This document shows, in pieces, positions 25,880-36,380 of a stretch of DNA of 64,000 nt. Position 1 is the first letter of the stretch; the number at the start of each line of letters is the position of its first letter. This DNA comes from Lumnitzera littorea. Lineage: Eukaryota > Streptophyta > Magnoliopsida > Myrtales > Combretaceae. The position numbers and the translations under genes were made by a program. The notes below the pieces were generated by a model. That model ran no database searches and was not told the DNA's origin. It was given only the letters and a program-made list of their open reading frames with translations. Location: assembly GCA_024138015.1 (NCBI GenBank), contig JAMXBB010000003.1, positions 31,676,537-31,740,536 of the forward strand, written 5' to 3'.

Positions 25880-26498
25880 AGGGATAAGTGTGCATGATCA
25901 AAGTAGATGGAGGTAGTTGTACTTACCTTATTGCCCAATCCCTTATGTAGAAGTTAGGTCTACCGACCTCTAAATGCTCCTAACCTTATAAGCTACATTA
26001 GTTGCATGACAACGGTGCTCTACATGTAATTGAGAAAGTAGTTGTACCATTCTATGTAGGAAATGTGTACAGAGATGAAGTAGTATGTGATGTTGTCCTT
26101 ATTGGAGCTTCATATTTGCTGTTAAGAAGACCTTGGTTATTTGACCGATGTGTCATACATGATGGATACAAGAACACTTATGTCTTTACAAAGGATGGGA
26201 AGAAGATCATACTATAGCCTATGACCCCTAGTTAAGTGTGAGAGACTCATAATCAACTCACCGAAGCTAGTAAAAAGAAGGCCTTAGTGATGAGTCGAAG
26301 AGAACTCTGAGCTGTTGAGAAGGTTAAGGAACCTATGTTTTTTTTATATGAAGGATATTGGAGTTGAGAGGCTTAGATGATATACTAGAAGGGGTTCAAA
26401 AGTTGATAGCTGAATTTTCTAACCTCTTTCCCAATGAGTTGCCAAAAGGACTACCCCTAATCTGAGGCATTGAACATTGCATTGACTTATAGATAAGT
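25880..26498 (+). pseudogene. Reina-like protease and RT N-terminus, broken
   Basis: The open stretch 26002-26217 reads VVVPFYVGNVYRDEVVCDV...LLLRRPWLFDR, the C-terminal half of the aspartic protease seen in Reina-type elements. The usual catalytic segment should lie just upstream, near 25900, in decayed sequence (VDGGS-like). The RT linker LPKGLP...GIEHCIDL follows up to 26498, where the solo LTR has inserted. The same protease segment is seen in the third Reina-like copy near 57300. Confidence 0.7.
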
Positions 26499-26503
26499 GC
26501 AAC

Positions 26504-29500
26504 TATTAAGACCCTAGAGGGTGTCTAGTAGGATTACTTAAAATTTTCCTATTATGTGTGCATCTATGATACGAAAATTGCTTTGCAAGTAAGAAATTGT
26601 AAGACTCTAAATGATTAATTGCTAAGGTTACTAATTTTTAAGTAATTAATTTATTATAGAATATAAATATAAATAACTATGGAGATCTGATATCCCATAG
26701 CTCCTCAGAACCATAGAGAATCGGTATCTCTTACCTAAAAATAAGATAGGATATACCAACATTAGAAAACTGAAAGAAAAATTGAATTATATTAAATTAT
26801 AACATATAAATATTTTTTAAAAAAGATGTTTATGTATCATCTATAAAGATCTCAACTAATTCTAACACTAATATACATATCTTCATCTTGCATTCGGTAC
26901 TCGAGATTTATCTTAATCTTATCGTAAGTAAACTTGCAAGAGAAGCTAAAGGGGAATGAGCATATAATAGCTCAGTGAGTTCGTCTTTCACCACTACCGT
27001 TCAAGTAAGTTATCACACATTATTATCACACATGCAAGCAAGCTATCTACATACAAAATGAATGCAGGCGTGATGAATGCAAAACTCGACTATTATCTAA
27101 GTCGAGAAAAGAGTTCCAATCCAAATAGGTGAATCCCAAATTAGGACTATCTACCATCCAAAGCCCCTTAGGTGCAAACATACGAGTCCTCTCGTAACCA
27201 AAATTATCTAAGGCCTTACAGGCATAATAAATCAAGTCCTTTTGCTATCAATTGGAGATCTCATGCTAGCTTTGCCTTAGTGATAAAAATATTATTTTTG
27301 GCTCTGCAAATCCTTATCAAAATCGTACAAAATATGTTTAATATTAGAAAAGTTGTTTTCCACAAAATACTTTCCTCAAAGTTTTGCAAAGCTAGCACTC
27401 TCCATCCATACATTTACTAAGTCATAGATATGCGATAAATAGAACCGGTTATTCTGGTTAGATATTTATATTTATTAATTTTAAAAAGGTGATTACACAG
27501 ATGATGGCATACAAGCAAAACAATCATTCAGATATACAGACAATAACAAGTAGCAAAGCATCATACAAGTAACATGCACAAATAAGTAGTAGGTCATTAG
27601 AACTTTTTCACCTGGATTATTGCTCGTTCTCCAAGCTTTGGGGTTTCTAGAACTCAATATTGAATGCCTAAAAGATAGTAAAACTTATAAGTATTCTGAA
27701 ATGTCAAACTTCTTAGTTAACTAAAAGTCTATTATAGTTTGTCTAGTTTCCCCCAATCTAACCTAAGTATGATGTGTATAGGGTTTACCATACTCAATAG
27801 GATTAATAGTAACTATTTTCTTAAACTTGTAAATTACGAGACTTCTTTTATATATTTAGTAACTTTTTCATTTTAATTTCGATATTTACGAACTTATAGT
27901 CGTTTTTATCGTTTTCGGATGCATGTTCACATGGTGTTGTCCATTTTGGACGTTAAGACTCTTGTTTTACGATATAGACTAAATTTATTGAAATTTTAAT
28001 TATTGAAACTTTAATTATTGAAACTTAAGTATTTCTATTGGTTAGTTTTATGTTGTATTTTAGTAGTTATTAATTTCATTAGCCATTAATTCTTACACTT
28101 AAATGATTTTATGGTTTATTATTTTAGAGGTTTATGTCATTGCTTATATCATAGCTTATGTTATCATTTGATTACATCATTACTTACATCATCCATTACA
28201 TATGCATGCTTATCCTTATTTATTCATATACTTTACACATATATTATATACATACTTATACTTCTAACATACTAGTATGTATACTTATGTACTCATATGT
28301 ATACTAGTACATATACTTGTATACACATACAGTGATATACGTATTTTTATACGTATTTTTCGTATGCCTAAAATTCCCTCTTAAGAAAGCTTTACAAATT
28401 TCATATTTTTACATTTTAAGGGTATATTTAGCAAGGTATATGTATGTATAACTAGTATATACTTCATTTTAGGTTATGTAAATAATAGTTATTCATGTAC
28501 AAGTGTTCTCATATATGTATTTATCAAGTGTACTCTTATATACACATATTTAAGCATATGTACATGTGTTCTTTTTTTAGTTATCTAAGGATTCCTATAT
28601 TTCTAAGTATAAAAATTGGAACTTAATTCCTTCAACAACATATATGTACATACTACATAAACTTCCTATACTAACCTAACCTATACATCTAACTACTAAA
28701 TAAGATAAAAATTGCATAAAAACATACATTTTGCTCCCTGTAATATGTAAGAGAGGTATTAATTTATCTAGTGAATGAAAAATGGTTGAGATATGGAAGT
28801 AAAATTGAAAAGTTTGAGAGAATGGGGGACAAGAAGGTGACGGTTTAGAAATGAGAGAAGAAAAGGGGTTTTGTATTGTGTATTTTTTGTTTTATAAATG
28901 ATAACAAGTGGGGTCCTTAGTAGGAAAGGGAGGAGACGACAAAGGAAGAAAAAAAGGAGAAAAAATCTAAAAGAAAAGAAAAGAAATCAATAAAAGAAAG
29001 AGAAGATTTTAATGTGAAAATGATACTTTGTTGACTTTTTCATGTGTTGACTTAGTCAACCTTTTGACCTTGGTCAGCATGTATTGACTTGATCAACTTT
29101 TTAAAATTACATGTCATTTAATGTACATAATGAAGTAATTAGGGAAAATTAGGAGAAAAATTAAGGAAATGAAAAGAAATATGGGATTTATTGAAATGAG
29201 TAGTAAAAATAGCTAATAAGATTTTCCTTTAGTTATTTATATCCTATATACATCCTTGGTAAGCCATTTAGTATAATTATTATGAAAAGTGTTATTTAGG
29301 GTGTTAATGTTTACTACATATAACATAAGTATCAACTAAACTTTTAACTCTATGTAATATTAACCTAGTTATATACTTAGAAGATAAATGTGATCTATGA
29401 TGCGATATTTTAGTTTCTAAAGGATTACTTTAGTATTATAAATATTTGTGAATAATTGAAGGTTATCTTTAATCTTTTACTAATAATTTAGTATAACACA

Positions 29501-29908
29501 AAGGTTATATTATCAATTAGGGTTTTAGAGTAAATTTTGGTGAATTAGTGCTTTTATATCCTTAAAGTTATAGTTTTAAGGTTTTTATTACTTCTGGGTA
29601 CAATCTCTAGTGTTTTTATACATTTAGGGTTTAATATATTCATACGCGATTAAGTCTTCGATTGTTATTTTAGGGTCTTGATGAGGTTTAAGGTTAACTT
29701 TTGCAGTTACATGTACTTAAGGTTTTAAGGTTTTTGTATGCGATTAGAGGTTCAATTGATAATTTAAGATTTTTCATATTCGCTTTAGGTTTTGAATTGA
29801 AATTTTAATTGATTTTAAATCTTACTGGCTCTATTGGCTTTAGGAAATCATTTACAGTTTAGAGGTTTGATTTTATACTTAGAAAAAGCTAGATTTGTGG
29901 GGTTTACA
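26504..29908 (+). repeat. Solo LTR of a gypsy element, about 3.4 kb, inserted in RT
   Basis: The insert splits the RT reading frame. The left side ends in the codons for GAT-like SAT, and the right side resumes at AMLLNRPAYKMN. The flanks are GCAAC (26499-26503) and GCAAT (29909-29913), a 5-bp target duplication with one mismatch. The insert starts TATTAAGACCC and ends GTGGGGTTTACA, matching the TGTAA...TTACA ends common in chromovirus LTRs after mutation of the first TG. It is non-coding throughout. The GCTCAGTGAGTTCG phrase (about 26970) is typical of long gypsy LTRs. A single LTR with target duplication implies loss of the interior by recombination between two LTRs. Confidence 0.72.
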
Positions 29909-30662
29909 GCAATGTTACTAAATAGACCTGCTTATAAAATGAACCTTGAGTAGGCTGTTGAACTAAAGAAAAATGTAGATAAGCTTATTGAGTGAGGTTA
30001 TATGAGAAAAAGCATAAGCCCTTATGCCGTGCTTACTTTACTTGTCCCAAAGAAAGATGTTCATGGTGTATATGCATTAATAACCGAGCTATCAATAGAA
30101 TTACTGTCAAATATAGGTATCCTATTTTTAGGCTAGATGACATGTTAAACAAGCTTCATAACACCAAGATCTTTTCGAAGATTGACCTGCAAAATGGATA
30201 CCAACAAATTCACATGAGACCGGGAGATGAGTGGAAAACCGCATTCAAGATGCTGCATAGTCTCTACAAATGGTTGGTCATGCCACTCAGACTTACTAAT
30301 GTGTTGAGCATTTTCATGAAACTTATGAACCATGAAATGTATACCTTGATTAGAAGACATGTGGTTGTGTACTTTGATGATATCATAGTATATAATGCTA
30401 ACTTGGTTGATCACCTAGAACATCTTCGAGCTGTTTTTGACGTACTTTGTATTGAGAAATTGTTTAGAAACTTGAAGAAATGCACATTTTGCCAACATGA
30501 AGTTGTATTTCTAGGATATGTGGTGTTTAGAGAAGGAATCCAAGTTGATGAGGAAAAGATCCCAGTTGTCTTAGAGTTTCCTACACCTAAGAATGTAACT
30601 AAAGTCATAAGTTTTTATGGTCTTGCTTCTTTTTGTCAAAGATTTATCAAAAACTTCAATAC
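29909..30662 (+). pseudogene. Reina-like reverse transcriptase, truncated
   Basis: RT residues resume after the solo LTR with LLNRPAYKMN and ISPYAVLTLLVPKKD. A frameshift at about 30047 moves the rest into the frame that is open to beyond 30662. That part includes INNRAINRITVKYRYPIF, FSKIDLQNGYQQIHM, WKTAFK and the intact catalytic YFDD (30370-30381), then FLGYVVFREGI. It ends at FIKNFNTII, where the Tat-like LTR begins. The downstream RNase H and integrase are absent. Confidence 0.88.
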
Positions 30663-31134
30663 CATTATAGTTACCTTGCTCACGTGGCTTGACAAACGTT
30701 GGTACTCAAAGCTTTGCTCACTCATCCATTTGGCTGCTAATAGGTCACGTAATCTATATTCTTAGCATCTTGCCGAGTAACACAAATCTATTCTTAATTT
30801 GAATTCAAGGCAATTGGTGCAAATAGTTATTATTAGCACGGTTATATTATATAATTGCTTGCTCTCTCTACATTTCAGGGAATGTGTTTGATCAAGAGTC
30901 TTCCACGTATTTCAATAGTTATTCCAATAACTACTACTTTAGACATGACATTTACCTATAAATACATGAAAGAAACATTGTAAGAGCATTTGATACCTCT
31001 TGACCACTCATTTAACTTTCTCTATTCATATTAACTAATTTAGGCATCGGAATGCCCGTACTAGACTAGCCTAGTACCAAGATTTTTTCCTTTCTTTGTA
31101 GGATAATTCCAATTACCAAAATCCACTAACAACA
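30663..31134 (+). repeat. 5' LTR of the Tat-like element
   Basis: It aligns with 44441-44915 over its length, with shared blocks TTGAATTCAAGG, CAAGAGTCTTCCACGT and AAGAAACATTGTAAGAGCAT. It contains a CACCTATAAATA-like TATA region at about 30953. The first bases (CATTATAG) are diverged from the TGTTGATAG start of the right copy. It ends AACAACA before the primer site. Confidence 0.85.
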
Positions 31135-31146
31135 TTTGGTGTCGTC
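31135..31146 (+). other. Primer-binding site of the Tat-like element
   Basis: TTTGGTGTCGTC follows the LTR end directly. It differs by transitions from the TTTGGCGCCGTC-type site found in Tat-lineage elements and is shared, with one change, by the fragment at 20278-20289. Confidence 0.75.
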
Positions 31147-31184
31147 TATTTTTTCTTAAATACACCCATATAGCAAAAACTAGA

Positions 31185-32600
31185 ATGATTAAGAGTGTAG
31201 GTATTGACACTTCCTCCTAACACCTTGAGGGGTGGAGTAGGTAGATTGACGAGCATTGTTTGGCTAGGTTTGAGCAACTTTGTATTGATTTAGCTAAAGA
31301 AAATCAGGAATTAAACAAAAAACATGAACAGATGCTTAACCTTCTCCACAATAGTGTTCACCCAAATAAAGACAAAGAGCATAGCGATCACGATAACGAG
31401 AATAGTGATGACTCAATTTATTCAATTGAATTGCTGAAAAAACAAGTCAAGGTTGCAATTGGACCTTCGGCTCCTACACTAAAAAAAAATTGACAAAGGC
31501 AAGCAATCACAGTAGATGCATCATGCTGGACCTCGCATGTCAGCACCCGTACTATAATGAGCAAGCAGTTCCAAATTAAGAATAGCCCCTTCATTCTTGA
31601 GGTTTTAGAGGAAGTGATACTACGACACATTAAGTTGCCACAGTTTGAAACTTATGACTGACAAAAGATCCTAAAAATCATTTGAAGTACTACCGCACGT
31701 TGGCCAAATTGCACGATTTGAGTGATGTAGTGGCTTGTCAAGCCTTTCCCTCAACCTTGAGGAATGCAGTTGGTATATGATTCAAACATTTAAAACCAAA
31801 CACTATTTCCTATTTTGAAGAACTAGTAGAAGTGTTTCTTTAGCACTTCTTTACAAGTAAGCTTCCTATTAAGGATTCTTCAATCCTTAACATAATCAAA
31901 TAATGATTAGATGTGTCGATCAAAGATTACTTGGAAGATCCCAAAATTTGACATAAGTGTGACCCTTAACATCGTAATTGATGGAGTTAAGCCCCATGGA
32001 GACATTTTAAAGTCTCTTGCAAAGAATAAGTTAAGAACTTTCGCTAAGTTCAAGGTGAAGGCCACCTCATACATTCAACAAGAAGATAACATAAAGGTTT
32101 GGCAAAAAAGCCAATTAGAACAGAGAAGATAGGAAAAATAACAAGAAGAGAAGTGTAAAAGATAGACTTAGGAGAGATCATGATCAAAGTTTGAATGCTA
32201 AGAGAAAGAGACCAAGGATTTCAACATATTCGTCCTATACCCTTGTTAATCGTCTGATTTCGGACATATTGATGGAGGTATTTGGGTAGAGAGGCATTAT
32301 GCAGTGGTTAGAAAGAATGAGAGGAAATCTCTTAAGGAGGAATTCTAATAAGTATTGCGATTTCCACCGCAACAAAGGCTATAACATAAACGAATGCATC
32401 CAACTTAAGAATGCAATTGAGGATGCCATTTATTGTGGGCATTTGCGAAAGTTCCTAGCGAATTATGTCGAGAATATTGAGAAATTATCTTAGAGGAGAC
32501 GTAAGGAATAGGAGAATGACATTCGGCCAACTATTGTTAAGAGAGATGCAAGGGATGGGAATTCCAACAGAGTACCTAATGGTGTAATCAATACTATTAT
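31185..32600 (+). pseudogene. Tat-like gag, broken
   Basis: Starting at ATG 31185 the sequence encodes an N-terminal coiled coil (LCIDLAKENQELNKKHEQML, about 31275-31335), then the gag core in fragments (LPQFETYD, STLRNAVG, SILNIIK). The C-terminal Cys/His region at 32345-32400 (YCDFHRNKGYNINEC, then QLKNAIEDAI) is a hallmark of Tat/Retand gag. TGA, TAG and TAA stops and several frame changes make it non-functional. Confidence 0.82.
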
Positions 32601-34980
32601 CGGCAGACCTACTATAGGCCAATTAAGCCCTTTAAGTTCGACTAACATGAAAATTTATGTTTGCAACATCCAAGGCAAGAAGGTTAAGATCAATTATACA
32701 ATCTCTTTCATAGAGGAAGACTTTGAGGGCATCTAGAGGCCACATGATGATGCATTTGTTATCAATGCGAAAGTTGCCAACTTTGAGGTCAAGAAAATTC
32801 TTGTTGACACTGAAAGTTTGGCAGACATCATTTTTTAGCACGCTTTTGACCAGATGAGACCAAAGATTAAAGTACAGCTAAGATCTTATAAGTATGATTT
32901 GTATGCTTTCATCAATCAACCCATCTGGGTAGATAGAGTAATTTCTTTGTAGATTCAGATTGGATAAGACGACCATGTCGCAGAGAATAAAGTAGACTTC
33001 CTCGTGATCAAATGTTGGTCCCCATATAATATGATCATGGGACGGCTGTATTAACATCTATTCAACATTGTCCTTTCTATTAGACATCTCAAAGCCAAAT
33101 TCCCTACTTCTATGGGAGTTGGTGTATGTAAAGGGGATCAGCAGTTGACAAGGTCTTTTTACATGAGGGCCTTGAGACGAAAAGAGGTATTTCAAGTAGA
33201 AACTTATTCCGAAGGAAAGTCAGTTAGCATAGAAAATACCGAGAATGATACAAAAGAAATCTCTTTGGGAGATGACCTTAAGAAAACAACGAAGATAGGG
33301 AAACCTTTGTTTGTAGACATTCGGCAAAGTTTAATCAACTTCTTATGAGTCAATGTTGATGTGTTTGCATGGTCCCCTTTAGACATGCCAAGTATCCTAA
33401 GGAACATTATGGTACACAAGCTTCAGATTGATCTAAGCACAAAGGTGATCCTATAAAAGAAAAGACATTTTGCCTCCAAGAGACAAGTAGCCATAGAAGA
33501 AAAAGTTCGGAAGCTATTGAAGGCAGCATTTATTTGGGAAGAGCTTTATTTGACTTGACTAACCAAATGTGTGCTGGTCAAGAAGTCTAACGACAAGTGA
33601 TGAATGTGTATAAACTTCACGGATCTCAAGAAGACTTGTCCTAAGGATTGTTTTCTACTATCGGAAATGGATTAGATGATAGATTTAACTACTGGACATG
33701 CGCTTTCTTTTATGAATGCTTTCTTAGGTTACAACCAAATTAAGATGGACAAAGAGAACGAAGTCCACACATCATTTGTTACCAATTTTGGAACATATTG
33801 TTATACGATGATGCCTTTTAGGTTGAAAAATGCCAGTGCAACATATTAGAGACTTGTTACTAAGATGTTCAAACCCTAGATCCATTGAAATGTTGAAGTA
33901 TTTGTCGACGACATGATCGTGAAAAGCGTGGCAAACAATTAGCATTTCACTAATCTTGAGGAGGTTTTTGTTACTCCTAGGAGATATAACATGAAGCTTA
34001 ATATGCAAAAGTATGTCTTTGGTGTAACTTTAGGAAAGTTTTTAGGATATATGATCACTTGGTATGGCATTGAAGCCAACATGAGAAAGATTGAGATGAT
34101 ATTAAACATGAAATCTCTTCGTACGGTTAAGGAATTACAGGAACTCACCGAGTGAATAACTGCCCTTAATCTGTTTGTGTCAAGAGTGTGGATAAGTATG
34201 TAAAATTCTTTAAAATCTTAAAAAATCCAAAAGAATTCAAATGTTTTAATGATTGCGAAAGGGTTTTCAATGATCTCAAAGAATTCCTTATGTCAACTTT
34301 GATTCTCTCGACACCCATCTTTGGAGAGAATTTATATTTGTACTTATCGATCAGTTGCCAAGCTCTTTGTTTTGTACTGTTCCGAATTGATGGCAATGAG
34401 CATTGACTTGTTTATTACGTGAGTCATGACTTATAAGGGTTAGAGCATCAGTACATGAAAATTGAGAAGTTTGTTTAAGCAATGGTTCTCTTGGTAAGGA
34501 AATTGAAACTATTTTTCAACGCTCACTAGATCATGGTCCTTACTAATTAACCTTTGCGGCAGGCATTGCAACAACTAGACTCCTCCAGGAGGATGATGAA
34601 ATATGCCCTAGAGCTAAGTGACTATGGTGTATAGTACAAACTTAGAATGGCATTAAAAGCTGAAGTATTGGTATATTTTTTGACTGAGTTTACTGATGAG
34701 GGATATTGTATGGAGGTTGTTGAGAAACTCGTATGGTACCTTTATGTGGATGGTTCTTCCACAAGAGAAGGAAGTGGTGTAGGCCTTGTTTTTTAAGGCC
34801 GCCACAACGTCAAAGTTAATTATGCTTTGAAATTTACATTCTTAGCTAGCAACAATGAAGTTGAATATGAAGCTTTGATTACCAGACTTAAACTGGTAAA
34901 AGAGATTGGTGTCAAGAAACTCGAATTGTTCTTTGATTCACAACTACTGGTGAATCAAGTCATAGGAAGTTATGTATAAA
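32600..34980 (+). pseudogene. Tat-like protease, RT, RNase H and second RNase H
   Basis: Protease: VDTESLADII at about 32803-32832, where the Gly of the DTG motif is Glu (32812-32814), followed by SPYNMIMGRL and KFPTSMGVGVCKGDQQ. RT runs from about 33355 to 34170, with FAWSPLDMP, NFTDLKKTCPKDCF, an intact FVDDMIVKS (catalytic pair 33907-33912) and KFLGYMIT. A degraded RNase H follows at about 34260-34680. The second RNase H at 34730-34978 (YLYVDGSSTREGSGVGLV, NNEVEYEALI, FFDSQLLVNQV) is the feature that defines Tat-lineage pol. Several stops are present. No integrase follows. Confidence 0.87.
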
Positions 34981-35001
34981 GAACATAAGTACAAGACTAT
35001 C

Positions 35002-36380
35002 CTATGACCTATTTTCAAAGTGAGCAGATGTAATCTTTGGATAAAAGGCTGGAGCTTTCTTAGAGCATACTTTTTTTTTTTTTTTTTTGGTGCTTGGGGT
35101 CTTAGAAGAGGTGAATTTTTCCTTTTGCTCAAAGGGGATTTCCATTGACAGACATTCTTTATCTTCCTTAGGATCCTCTACACGAGCTTCCTTAACACCC
35201 CTTATTACAATCTTGGTGCCTGATTCGTTGTCATCACCCTCATCACAATTGCTGACTTTGTCGTCAACGTCAGCGAAATAAAGGCAAGTGAGATTATAAA
35301 TGAGGTGAAGCCTGAGGATTTCCTCTCTTGCCACTTAGACCCCCTCCAGCAACTTCTTCTGTAAGAGTCTCTCTTATTGTCAATTAGGAGTGACAAGGTT
35401 TAGTGCTTCTTTGATAGAGGGACCTCTCTTCACAGTCTCCTCCAACTTGATAACACAACCTTGCAACTTTGTGTCATTGGTCTCTAGCTCCTTGATTTGC
35501 ACTCTAAGCTTATCTTCCTCATTGCTCATTGTGTAGAGAGTTTGGCCCAGACTTCGGCACTCTTCTTTTTTCTTCTACAGCTCCTCTTTCAGGCCTTCAG
35601 ATTCCTTATATTGCTTTTCTACCTTGGCCTTAAGGCTCAAGACTTCATCGGCAACCAATGAGTGTGCCAATTACTCAGAAGCTAGTTCTTCTTGGTACTT
35701 TTTGGCCTCCATCTCGGCCCTTATTCTTGAGTTCTTGGTAGCAGTAGTTTGGGCCTTAGAGGAGTTGTACGCATCCTTAATTTTCTACAACAACATGATG
35801 AAGAATAATGAATATTCTAAATGACTTGGTAGAATACATAAAGATTATTATTACTCTTACCTTCTTCATCTCTTTGTTGGTCTCGTCCAAAGTTGTTAGA
35901 ACATGGTTGCTCATCTGAAAACAAACAGGAGTATCAGCAATAAAACAAACTTGATTGTTGAAAGCATGCTATAGATACTTACAACATACAGTTTGGCCGC
36001 AATATAAGCCTTATTACAATCGTTGACCCTATCGATGTCTTTCTTTGTGATCTCTTAATCCTTGGGAAGAATAATGCCTTCCATCAAGGCTAGGGATTTC
36101 GTCTTGTTGCCCAAGGCCAAATTAGTATGCAAGACGGTATGGCTCCAATACCGGATGAAATACTCACAAACCTTCGTGTTGGGGATGAATTCGGTACTGT
36201 TGATGCTAAGAGCTTTGTTGCGCATGGCCTCTTTCGTCCTTTCGTCTAGCTCCTTAAACTTCTTGGTAAGTGGTTGGCTGATAAGCTCCTTCCTAGGTCT
36301 CTTACTAGTGCTTTGCACTACCTCCGCCACCACTGATGACCCCTCAGCGACAGTGGTGATTTTAGCCTCATTTTGTGGTT
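35002..36380 (-). pseudogene. Coiled-coil protein gene with two introns, N-terminus missing, decayed
   Basis: Minus-strand exons are about 36380-35983, 35914-35861 and 35784-35002. The introns 35982-35915 (GTAAGT...TTTTCAG, 68 bp) and 35860-35785 (GTAAGA...TTGTAG, 76 bp) both lie between complete codons, and removing them keeps one frame. The visible part spans about 410 codons: a Lys/Arg-rich region (SKRPRKELISQPLTKKF), a middle block with VCEYFIRYWSH, then a coiled coil rich in Glu/Lys (KEMKK, RAEMEAKKYQEELASE, LRVQIKELETN) and an acidic tail ending at a stop at 35004-35002. In-frame stops lie at 36057, 35673, 35577, 35382, 35376 and 35337. The end sits 24 bp from the end of the Tat-like RNase H, tail to tail. 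Antisense extra reading frames are known in some Tat elements such as Grande; a captured host gene is the alternative. I do not recognise a specific family. Confidence 0.72.

Noticed and set aside
35070..35091. T-run as a poly(A) tail of a reverse-transcribed insertion on the minus strand
   Set aside because: The run lies inside the minus-strand reading frame as Lys codons (KKKKKK) and is followed by further in-frame coding sequence, so it is not a tail.
35087..35281. Plus-strand frames opposite the coiled-coil gene
   Set aside because: They mirror the acidic, Lys-rich minus-strand protein and do not respect its exon structure.
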